Shown one piece after another: positions 1 through 6,173 of a stretch of DNA of 7,987 nucleotides. The position numbers and the translations under genes are program-made. The stretch comes from Planctomycetota bacterium (GTDB lineage: Bacteria > Planctomycetota > Phycisphaerae > Sedimentisphaerales > Anaerohalosphaeraceae): contig DAOVVQ010000176.1 in assembly GCA_030637065.1 (NCBI GenBank), positions 1 through 7,987 of the forward strand, read 5' to 3'. Under the pieces are notes generated by a model. That model saw only the letters and a program-made list of their open reading frames with translations. It was not told where the DNA came from and made no database searches. The first letter of the stretch is position 1, and each line of letters starts with the position of its first letter.

Positions 1-705
1 GGCAATACGGGAATCGGTCTGGCCTTTGTCTGTGCTGCCAAGGGTTACTCGCTGAAACTGACCATGCCGGAGTCGATGAGCATAGAACGGCGAAGGCTGT
101 TGCAGATCATGGGAGCTGAGATCGTGCTTACGCCGCCGGAGCTGGGCATGAAAGGTGCGGTCGAAAGGGCGGAAGAGCTTGTCGCTGAGACTGCAAACGC
201 TTTTATGCCGCAGCAGTTTATCAACCCTGCCAACCCCGATATTCATAGAACGACGACGGCGGAGGAGATTTGGACCGATACGGACGGCAAATTTGATGTT
301 TTCGTTTGCGGAATAGGTACCGGCGGGACGATCACCGGTTGCGGCGAGGTCTTCAAGGAGCGAAATCCCAATGTGAAGGTCGTTGCCGTTGAGCCTGCCG
401 ATTCCGCGGTCCTTTCCGGCGAAAAGCCCGGTGCGCACAAAATTCAGGGCATAGGAGCGGGGTTCGTCCCGGAGGTCCTCAATGTCGATGTGTTCGATGA
501 GATCGTCAAGGTTGCCAACGATGATGCGATGGACCTTGCCCGGCAACTGGCGGTGAAGGAAGGCATTCTCGTCGGCATTAGTTCCGGCGCGGCGATGCAG
601 GCGGCTGTCGAGATATCCAAGAGGCCCGAAAGCAAGGACAAAACCATCGTCGTGATCCTGCCCGATACGGGCGAGAGATATATTTCCACCGAAATGTACG
701 CCTGA
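1..705 (+). CDS. cysK: Cysteine synthase A (O-acetylserine sulfhydrylase), 5' end missing
   Basis: This PLP enzyme makes L-cysteine from O-acetylserine and sulfide in the cytoplasm. The frame is open from base 1 and begins inside the family's SGNTG substrate loop (GNTG are the first four residues), so roughly the first 65-70 residues, including the PLP lysine, lie upstream of the window; 234 codons remain. Visible landmarks are the phosphate-binding glycine loop GTGGT (visible residues 106-110), the segment HKIQGIGAGFVP (146-157), and GISSGAA (193-199), whose serine normally contacts the PLP pyridine nitrogen. It ends PDTGERYISTEMYA, as CysK proteins usually do. The next gene, serine acetyltransferase, begins about 16 bases downstream and makes its substrate. 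Cystathionine beta-synthase-like relatives share the fold, but the C-terminus and neighbour favour CysK. The truncation is a window edge effect, not a broken gene. Confidence 0.96.
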   Translation, partial: GNTGIGLAFVCAAKGYSLKLTMPESMSIERRRLLQIMGAEIVLTPPELGMKGAVERAEELVAETANAFMPQQFINPANPDIHRTTTAEEIWTDTDGKFDVFVCGIGTGGTITGCGEVFKERNPNVKVVAVEPADSAVLSGEKPGAHKIQGIGAGFVPEVLNVDVFDEIVKVANDDAMDLARQLAVKEGILVGISSGAAMQAAVEISKRPESKDKTIVVILPDTGERYISTEMYA

Positions 706-721
706 GACGGGGGGCTGTTTG

Positions 722-1666
722 ATGGATAAATCCGCCAATAACGGCAATAACGGCAAGACAAACGAGCTGGTCGAGGCGCTATTTGAAACCTACCAGGGCG
801 ATTCCAGTATAAACTTCATCGATGTGACGAATCTGCCGGTTCGCGATAAGATATTGGCGATTCTCGATTTGCTGCTGGAGATACTCTTTCCCGGTTATAC
901 GGGCAAGAGGCCTGTTACCCGGGGCAATGTCAAGTTCATGGTTGGCGAGCTTCTGTGCCTGATCCGCACGGAGCTTACCGAGCAGATCGAGCTGGCCCTT
1001 CGCCACGACTGCCGGATCAAGAGGTGCGAGCCGTGCGGATGCGAGACGATGGCCCAGCGGGTGACCGAGGACATCCTCAACGAGCTGCCGAATATACGCA
1101 GGATGCTCAAGCACGATGTGGAGGCGGCCTTTGACGGCGACCCCGCGGCGAAATCGTTCGAGGAAATTGTGATAAGCTACCCGTACATTACGGCGATCGC
1201 GATCCATCGCGTTGCGCACGAGCTTTATCTCAGGGACGTACCGCTGATACCGAGGATCATGAGCGAGAGGGCACACGCCCAGACCGGTATAGACATTCAT
1301 CCCGGCGCCACGATCGGCAAGAGGTTCTTTATCGACCACGGTACAGGCGTTGTCGTCGGCGAAACCTCTGTCATTGGGGACAATGTCAGATTTTATCAAG
1401 GTGCGTCATTGATCGCGAAGAGTATTCCAAAAGACGCCCAGAGCATCAAAGAGGCCAAACGCCATCCGACTATTGAGGATAACGTGACGATATATGCCGA
1501 AGCTACTTTGCTTGGCGATATAACGATAGGCAAAGACTCTGTAATAGGGGGAAACGTATGGATAAGGAAATCCGTTCCTCCCGGCACAACGGTTTCGATG
1601 GCACAACCGGAATCACTTTACAAGCATCGCCAGCATCATGACGAGCATGACAAGGACAAGAGTTAG
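722..1666 (+). CDS. cysE: Serine O-acetyltransferase, EpsC-type with long N-terminus
   Basis: It transfers acetyl from acetyl-CoA to L-serine, giving the O-acetylserine used by CysK next door. The 314-residue protein has a helical N-terminal half (about 1-175) followed by a left-handed beta-helix of hexapeptide repeats (about 183-290). The catalytic pair known from CysE is present: Asp191 in GIDIHPGATIG and His206 in IDHGTG, 15 residues apart as in E. coli. The segments VVVGETSVIGDNV, KRHPTIEDNVTIYA and GKDSVIGGNVWI are typical of this family. Two features stand out: a cysteine cluster (C97, C102, C105, C107) and a charged His-rich tail, HRQHHDEHDKDKS, lacking the C-terminal Ile that docks into CysK. 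The ATG at 722 is preceded by a G-rich stretch (about 710-715); an in-frame TTG at 719 would add one residue. The symbol epsC or srpH may be used for such proteins. Confidence 0.93.
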   Translation: MDKSANNGNNGKTNELVEALFETYQGDSSINFIDVTNLPVRDKILAILDLLLEILFPGYTGKRPVTRGNVKFMVGELLCLIRTELTEQIELALRHDCRIKRCEPCGCETMAQRVTEDILNELPNIRRMLKHDVEAAFDGDPAAKSFEEIVISYPYITAIAIHRVAHELYLRDVPLIPRIMSERAHAQTGIDIHPGATIGKRFFIDHGTGVVVGETSVIGDNVRFYQGASLIAKSIPKDAQSIKEAKRHPTIEDNVTIYAEATLLGDITIGKDSVIGGNVWIRKSVPPGTTVSMAQPESLYKHRQHHDEHDKDKS

Positions 1667-1677
1667 GCATACGGGGC

Positions 1678-1682
1678 GGGAG
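1678..1682 (+). promoter_or_regulatory. Shine-Dalgarno that fixes the GTG start of nadA
   Basis: GGGAG lies 7 bases before the GTG at 1690. The next in-frame methionine is at residue 63, which would remove the conserved HNYQ substrate-binding segment, so the GTG is the credible start. Confidence 0.7.
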
Positions 1683-1689
1683 CTGACAG

Positions 1690-2604
1690 GTGAGCAGTGA
1701 ACTGATCGAAAAAATCCAGCGGCTGAAACAAGACCGAAACGCCGTTATATTAGCCCATAACTACCAGTTAGGCGACGTGCAGGATATCGCCGATTTTGTG
1801 GGCGATTCGTTGGGCCTCAGCGTTCAGGCATCGCAGACCGAGGCGGAGGTCATCGTCTTTTGCGGCGTGCATTTCATGGCTGAGACGGCGGCGATACTTT
1901 CGCCCGAAAAGACGGTACTGCTGCCGGATAAAAATGCCGGCTGTCCGATGGCTGATATGGTGACCGCCGAAGACCTCGCCAAACTTAAGGAAAAGCATCC
2001 CGATGCACTGGTCGTCTGCTATGTCAACTCGCCAGCCGATGTTAAGGCCTTGAGCGATTACTGCTGTACGAGTAGCAACGCTGTGCCGCTGGTTGGCTCG
2101 CTTCCGGAAGATCGAAAGATCATATTCGTCCCCGATAAGTATTTAGGGCAGTTCGTAATCGACAATACCGGCAGAGATATCGTCCTTTGGCCCGGCTATT
2201 GCCCGACCCACGCCCGGATAAGCGCCGAAGATATCGCCGCAGCCAGACAGCTCCACCCCGAGGCCCTTGTCATGGCGCATCCCGAATGCAGCGAGCAGGT
2301 CAGGGCCTGTTCCGACCAGATGCTCAGTACCGGCCAGATGCTCAAATTCGCTCAAAACAGCGATATCCGCCAGTTCATCATCGCAACCGAGACCGGCATT
2401 ATCCACACGCTGAAAAAGCAGAATCCCGACAAGGAATTCTTTGGCGTTTCCGACAAGGCGATATGCCCGAATATGAAGCGGATCACGTTGGAAAAAATCC
2501 TCTGGTCGCTGGAAGATATGCAGTATAAAATTACCGTACCGGATGATATAAGACAAAGGGCCCAAAGAGCCCTCGACCGGATGTTGGAGGTCCTGCCGAC
2601 TTAG
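1690..2604 (+). CDS. nadA: Quinolinate synthase (NadA), [4Fe-4S] enzyme
   Basis: NadA condenses iminoaspartate with dihydroxyacetone phosphate to give quinolinate, the precursor of NAD. The 304-residue length matches the compact form known from Thermotoga and Pyrococcus. Family residues are visible in order: AHNYQ (22-26), FCGVHFMAET (57-66), NAGCPMADM (82-90), YVNSPADVKA (111-120), the serine-rich CCTSSN (125-130), GYCPTH (169-174), MAHPEC (195-200), STG (213-215), ATETG (232-236) and ICPNMK (258-263). Cys85, Cys171 and Cys259 are the expected three ligands of the oxygen-sensitive [4Fe-4S] cluster. Translation starts at GTG. Its usual partners nadB and nadC are absent from the window, so the source of iminoaspartate (L-aspartate oxidase or aspartate dehydrogenase) is unknown here. 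Its place between cysteine synthesis genes and nifU/nifS fits its need for an Fe-S cluster. Confidence 0.97.
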   Translation: MSSELIEKIQRLKQDRNAVILAHNYQLGDVQDIADFVGDSLGLSVQASQTEAEVIVFCGVHFMAETAAILSPEKTVLLPDKNAGCPMADMVTAEDLAKLKEKHPDALVVCYVNSPADVKALSDYCCTSSNAVPLVGSLPEDRKIIFVPDKYLGQFVIDNTGRDIVLWPGYCPTHARISAEDIAAARQLHPEALVMAHPECSEQVRACSDQMLSTGQMLKFAQNSDIRQFIIATETGIIHTLKKQNPDKEFFGVSDKAICPNMKRITLEKILWSLEDMQYKITVPDDIRQRAQRALDRMLEVLPT

Positions 2605-2628
2605 GGGGCCTTTGGCAGAGCAATTAAG

Positions 2629-2641
2629 CTGCTAATAGCAG
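2629..2641 (+). promoter_or_regulatory. 13-bp perfect palindrome before the metY ribosome binding site
   Basis: CTGCTA-A-TAGCAG is a perfect inverted repeat with a one-base centre, lying in the 47-base nadA-metY gap just before the GGGAAAGAG ribosome-binding region. It could be a small operator or, as RNA, a 5-bp stem with a 3-base loop. Nothing else supports a function, and it has no T-tract, so it is not a terminator. Confidence 0.3.
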
Positions 2642-2651
2642 TGGGAAAGAG

Positions 2652-3944
2652 ATGACAATGACACAGGAAAATGATTATCGCCTTGATACGCTGGCGTTGC
2701 ACGCCGGGCACCAGGTCGATTCGGAGACCTTGAGCAGGGCGGTGCCGATCTACCAGACCAGCAGCTACGTATTCAAGGATACCGACCACGCAGCCAACCT
2801 CTTTGCGCTCAAGGAGTTCGGCAACATCTATACGCGTTTGATGAATCCGACGACGGATGTTCTTGAAAAGCGGGTCGCTGCGATGGAAGGCGGCGTCGGC
2901 GGTTTGGGCTTTAGCTCCGGGATGGCGGCGATAACGGCGGCGGTCCTTAATATCTGCTCGGCGGGTCAGCATATCGTCTCAGCCAATTCGCTGTATGGCG
3001 GGACGTATACGCTCTTTAGCCAGACCTTCCCCAAGATCGGCATTGACGTAACCTTCGTCGACCCGAAGGAGCCGGAAAACTTCGCAAAGGCAATCAAGGA
3101 CAACACGCGACTGCTGTATATCGAGACGATCGGCAACCCGAAGAACGATATTCTCCAGTATGAAAAGATCGCCGAGATCGCCCACGCTAACGGTATTCCG
3201 GTGATTTGCGATAACACTGTCGCTTCGCCGATATTGTTTCGGCCCTTCGAGCATGGCATTGACATTGTTGTTCACAGTTGCACGAAGATCATCGGCGGCC
3301 ACGGCAGCAGCATCGGCGGGATGATCGTCGATTCCGGCAAATTCGACTGGACCAGCGGCAAATACCCCGAGCTGACCGAGCCGGACCCGAGCTACCACGG
3401 TGTAAAATACGTCGAGGCCGTCGGTCCGATGGCCTACATAATCAAGGCAAGGACCCAGTTCCTGCGGGACTTAGGCGGGTGCATGTCGCCCTTTAACGCG
3501 TTTTTGTTCATTCAGGGCCTCGAGACCATCCATCTGCGGGTGCCGAGGCACTGCGAAAATGCACTGAAACTGGCTAAGTATCTCGAAGGCCACAGTGCGG
3601 TTACCTGGGTAAATTATCCGGGCCTGAAATCCCACCCCGATTATGAACTGGCGATGAAGTACCTGCCCGACGGTCAGGGAGCGATACTTGGTTTCGGCAT
3701 TAAGGGCGGTAAAGATGCCGGCAGGAAGTTTATCAACAGCGTCAAGCTCGCCAGCCATCTGGCAAACGTATTGGACAGCAAGACCTTAGTGATTCACCCG
3801 GCGACGACGACGCATCAGCAGCTTACCGACGAAGAACAGCTAAGTACCGGTGTAACAGCGGATTATGTTCGCGTCTCGGTCGGTACCGAGCACATTGACG
3901 ACATAATCGCAGACTTTAACCAGGCCCTGGACGCCAGCCAGTAA
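2652..3944 (+). CDS. metY: O-acetylhomoserine (thiol)-lyase / sulfhydrylase, Cys/Met PLP family
   Basis: It probably makes homocysteine directly from O-acetylhomoserine and sulfide, the direct-sulfhydrylation route to methionine. The 430-residue length and sequence match the MetY group of gamma-family PLP enzymes rather than the shorter (about 380-400) cystathionine synthases. Landmarks are SRAVPIYQTSSYVF (28-41), YTRLMNPT (60-67), FSSGMAAI (87-94) holding the PLP phosphate, Y115GG, IETIGNP (157-163), Asp187 in CDNT for the pyridine nitrogen, and the PLP lysine K212 in SCTKIIGGHG. The C-terminal part carries LVIHPATTTHQQL and VRVSVGTEH, both typical. Two starts are possible: ATG 2652, directly abutting AAAGAG, or ATG 2658, which leaves a better 6-base spacing and a 428-residue product. 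O-acetylserine could be an alternative substrate, as some members accept both; sequence alone cannot settle this. Confidence 0.92.
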   Translation: MTMTQENDYRLDTLALHAGHQVDSETLSRAVPIYQTSSYVFKDTDHAANLFALKEFGNIYTRLMNPTTDVLEKRVAAMEGGVGGLGFSSGMAAITAAVLNICSAGQHIVSANSLYGGTYTLFSQTFPKIGIDVTFVDPKEPENFAKAIKDNTRLLYIETIGNPKNDILQYEKIAEIAHANGIPVICDNTVASPILFRPFEHGIDIVVHSCTKIIGGHGSSIGGMIVDSGKFDWTSGKYPELTEPDPSYHGVKYVEAVGPMAYIIKARTQFLRDLGGCMSPFNAFLFIQGLETIHLRVPRHCENALKLAKYLEGHSAVTWVNYPGLKSHPDYELAMKYLPDGQGAILGFGIKGGKDAGRKFINSVKLASHLANVLDSKTLVIHPATTTHQQLTDEEQLSTGVTADYVRVSVGTEHIDDIIADFNQALDASQ

Positions 3945-3946
3945 CC

Positions 3947-3959
3947 TTAAGCGACTTAA
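3947..3959 (+). promoter_or_regulatory. Short inverted repeat between metY and nifU
   Basis: TTAAG-CGA-CTTAA is a perfect 5-bp inverted repeat three bases after the metY stop codon and about 40 bases before nifU. It is AT-rich compared with its surroundings and could be an operator half-site pair, but it does not match the IscR or SufR operators I know, and it could be chance. Confidence 0.2.
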
Positions 3960-4001
3960 ATCCGCCCCAGGTGGCTGAATATTACGAGTACGGAGCGATG
4001 T

Positions 4002-4889
4002 ATGTGGGAATATACCGACAAGGTGATGGATTCTTTTTTTAACCCGCACAATGTTGGGTTTATAGAGGATGCCGACGGCGTTGGCGAGGTGGGCTCTTTG
4101 GCCTGCGGAGATGCCCTGACGCTGACATTTAAGCTCGACAAGGACGGGCGTCTTGCCGATGTGAAGTTCAAGACCTTCGGTTGCGCAAGTGCGATAGCGT
4201 CGTCGTCGGTCCTGACCGATATTATCAGGGGCATGACGCTCGAAGATGCTGAGAAGGTCACCAATCAGGACATCGTCGAGCGATTAGGCGGCCTGCCGGA
4301 GCAGAAGATGCACTGCTCGGTGATGGGGCAGGAGGCCCTCGTCGCTGCGATCGAGAATTATCGCAACAAGGGAAAGGCCGCCCCGGAAAAGACGGGCACC
4401 ATCGTCTGCACCTGCTTCGGCGTTACGGATGAGGAAATAAAGAAGGTAATCCGCGAACACGACCTTATTACGGTCGAAGAGGTGACTAATTACTGCAAGG
4501 CCGGCGGCGGCTGTGGCGGCTGTCACGGGCAGATCGAGGATATCATCGAAGATATCCAGGGCGACCGGGCCAAAGTCAAGCACCCCGCGGAGCCGAAAAA
4601 GCCCGCCAAACTTACCAATATCAAGAAGATTCAGCTTGTCCAGCAGACCATTGCCGAGCAGATTCGACCGGCGCTGCGGGCCGATGGCGGCGACATAGAA
4701 TTAATCGACGTCGACGGCAATAATGTCATCGTCGCCTTCAGGGGCATGTGTGTACAGTGCAAGATGGCTGAGTTTACCATGAAGGACGTCATCCAGGCCA
4801 AGCTAAGAGAATTTGTCAGCGATGAACTCGTGGTGGAAGAGCAGACCGATTCGACCCAGCAACCGCATCAGCGCAGGGAGGGCTCGTAA
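4002..4889 (+). CDS. nifU: NifU, full-length three-domain Fe-S cluster scaffold
   Basis: NifU receives sulfur from NifS, builds Fe-S clusters and passes them to target proteins. All three domains of the Azotobacter-type protein are present in 295 residues. The IscU-like scaffold (about 1-125) carries Cys35, Asp37, Cys61 and Cys105. The central BFD-type domain (about 132-185) has the permanent [2Fe-2S] ligands Cys136, Cys138, Cys171 and Cys174. The C-terminal NifU domain (about 207-280) has RADGGDIELIDVDGNN and the CxxC pair Cys250/Cys253. A lysine/proline-rich linker (191-206) joins the last two. The start MWEYTDKVMD parallels known NifU N-termini, and GGAG sits 6 bases before the ATG; an ATG at 3998 is in another frame. 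The stop overlaps the nifS start (TAATG), implying translational coupling. No nitrogenase gene is nearby, so a general housekeeping role is likely. Confidence 0.97.
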   Translation: MWEYTDKVMDSFFNPHNVGFIEDADGVGEVGSLACGDALTLTFKLDKDGRLADVKFKTFGCASAIASSSVLTDIIRGMTLEDAEKVTNQDIVERLGGLPEQKMHCSVMGQEALVAAIENYRNKGKAAPEKTGTIVCTCFGVTDEEIKKVIREHDLITVEEVTNYCKAGGGCGGCHGQIEDIIEDIQGDRAKVKHPAEPKKPAKLTNIKKIQLVQQTIAEQIRPALRADGGDIELIDVDGNNVIVAFRGMCVQCKMAEFTMKDVIQAKLREFVSDELVVEEQTDSTQQPHQRREGS

Positions 4890-6046
4890 TGGACACCATC
4901 TACATGGACAACAACGCAACTTCGAGGGTCGCCGACGAGGTCATCGAGGAGATGCTGCCGTATTTCGGCAATCTTTACGGCAATCCATCGAGTATGCACT
5001 CTTTCGGCGGCCAGGTCGGCAAAAAAATCAACCAGGCGCGTCAGCGGGTTGCTACGCTATTGGGCTGTATGCCCGAAGATATCATCTTCACCAGTTGCGG
5101 CACCGAGAGCGATAACACCGCGATAAGGGGAGCCCTGGCCATGGCCCGGGGCAAACGCAAGATCATCACCAGCCGCGTCGAGCACCCAGCCGTACTCGGT
5201 ATGTGCCGCGAGCTTGCCAATCACGGCTATTCGGTGGTCGAGATCGGCGTCGATAAGGCCGGACGGCTCGATTTAGACGAGCTTAAGCAGACCGTCGACG
5301 AGGATACCGCCATCGTCTCGATTATGTATGCAAATAACGAGACGGGTGTGATTTTTCCGATTGACGAAGTATGCGAGATCGTAAAGGCCAAGGGCGTGAT
5401 CTTCCACACCGACGCTGTCCAGGCCGTCGGCAAGATCCCGCTGAACCTCGCCAAGAGCAATATCGACCTTCTGAGTCTGTCGGGCCACAAGCTCCACGCA
5501 CCCAAGGGCGTCGGCGTTCTCTACATCAGGAAGGGCACCCGGCTCTCGCCGTATCTGTTGGGCGGCCACCAGGAATCCGGCAAGCGGGCTGGCACCGAAA
5601 ATGTTCCCGGCATTATCGCACTCGGCAAGGCCTGCGAACTGGCCGGCCAGAATATCGAGCAGGAAAACACCCGCGTCAAAAAACTCCGGGATAAGCTCGA
5701 AAAGACCATACTTGCCTCCTGCCCGGACAGCTTCGTAAACGGAGATATCGAAAACCGCCTGCCCAATACCGCCAATATCAGCTTCGAGTTCATCGAGGGC
5801 GAGGCGATTTTGCTAATGCTAAACCAGTTCGGGATATGTGCAAGCTCCGGCTCGGCATGTACATCGGGCTCGTTAGAGCCGTCGCACGTCCTAAGGGCGA
5901 TGGGTGTGCCCTTCACAGCCGCCCACGGATCACTGCGCCTGAGCCTGAGCAGATACAACACCGAAGAAGAGGTCGACTTCGTAGCAGAAAAACTGCCCCC
6001 GGTAGTAAACAGACTCAGAGAACTAAGCCCGTTCGTAACGTCGTAA
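4889..6046 (+). CDS. nifS: NifS cysteine desulfurase
   Basis: This PLP enzyme converts cysteine to alanine and holds the released sulfur as a persulfide for transfer to NifU. The 385-residue protein shows MDNNATSRVADEV (6-18), GNPSSMHSFG (31-40), the PLP-stacking His99 in VEHPAVL, Asn150 in ANNETG, Asp175 and Gln178 in HTDAVQAVGK, and the PLP lysine K201 in SGHKLHAPKGVG. The persulfide cysteine is C324 in SSGSACTSG. Numbering is nearly identical to Azotobacter NifS, and the SSGSACTSG loop puts it in the group I NifS/IscS class rather than SufS. The Shine-Dalgarno AGGGAGG (4875-4881) lies inside the end of nifU. The cysteine-forming genes upstream would supply its substrate. IscS is the main alternative name; the partnership with a full-length NifU favours NifS. 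Confidence 0.96.
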   Translation: MDTIYMDNNATSRVADEVIEEMLPYFGNLYGNPSSMHSFGGQVGKKINQARQRVATLLGCMPEDIIFTSCGTESDNTAIRGALAMARGKRKIITSRVEHPAVLGMCRELANHGYSVVEIGVDKAGRLDLDELKQTVDEDTAIVSIMYANNETGVIFPIDEVCEIVKAKGVIFHTDAVQAVGKIPLNLAKSNIDLLSLSGHKLHAPKGVGVLYIRKGTRLSPYLLGGHQESGKRAGTENVPGIIALGKACELAGQNIEQENTRVKKLRDKLEKTILASCPDSFVNGDIENRLPNTANISFEFIEGEAILLMLNQFGICASSGSACTSGSLEPSHVLRAMGVPFTAAHGSLRLSLSRYNTEEEVDFVAEKLPPVVNRLRELSPFVTS

Positions 6047-6113
6047 CATTACTCGGATCTGTCTTTTTTGCATATCTCGGGCCATAAATCCGCCTGTTTC
6101 ATTACGCTGGCTC

Positions 6114-6141
6114 TTGCAAATGGCCTCGAATGGTGTATAAT
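6114..6141 (+). promoter_or_regulatory. Sigma-70-type promoter for the fucose-isomerase-like gene
   Basis: TTGCAA (6114-6119) and a perfect TATAAT (6136-6141) are separated by 16 bases, predicting a transcript start near 6147-6149 and a short leader of about 26 bases. This is the only clear promoter seen and separates the downstream gene from the sulfur/Fe-S operon. No operator was recognised around it. Confidence 0.7.
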
Positions 6142-6160
6142 GCACTAAAAGCTCGGATTT

Positions 6161-6166
6161 AAGGAG
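6161..6166 (+). promoter_or_regulatory. Strong Shine-Dalgarno for the gene at 6174
   Basis: AAGGAG is placed 7 bases before the ATG at 6174, close to the ideal ribosome-binding arrangement, and it selects that ATG as the start. Confidence 0.75.
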
Positions 6167-6173
6167 ACTTGAG

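Noticed and set aside
779..1399. Minus-strand open frame of 206 codons inside the serine acetyltransferase gene
   Set aside because: It is antisense to a clearly recognised enzyme, with no family resemblance; long antisense frames are common in such GC-biased genes.
3895..3961. Possible promoter for nifU (TTGACG at 3895-3900, TTAAAT at 3956-3961)
   Set aside because: The two boxes are not at a workable spacing, and neither has a good partner 15-19 bases away.
6044..6070. Possible intrinsic terminator after nifS (run of six T at 6064-6069)
   Set aside because: No GC-rich stem of useful length lies directly before the T run; the only matching arms (CGGAT at 6054 and ATCCG at 6088) flank the run at long distance. 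A terminator is expected here but is not shown by the sequence.
6052..6158. Direct repeat CTCGGAT at 6052 and 6152 flanking the intergenic region
   Set aside because: Seven bases repeated once within about 100 is readily explained by chance, and no inverted ends or duplicated target sites accompany it.
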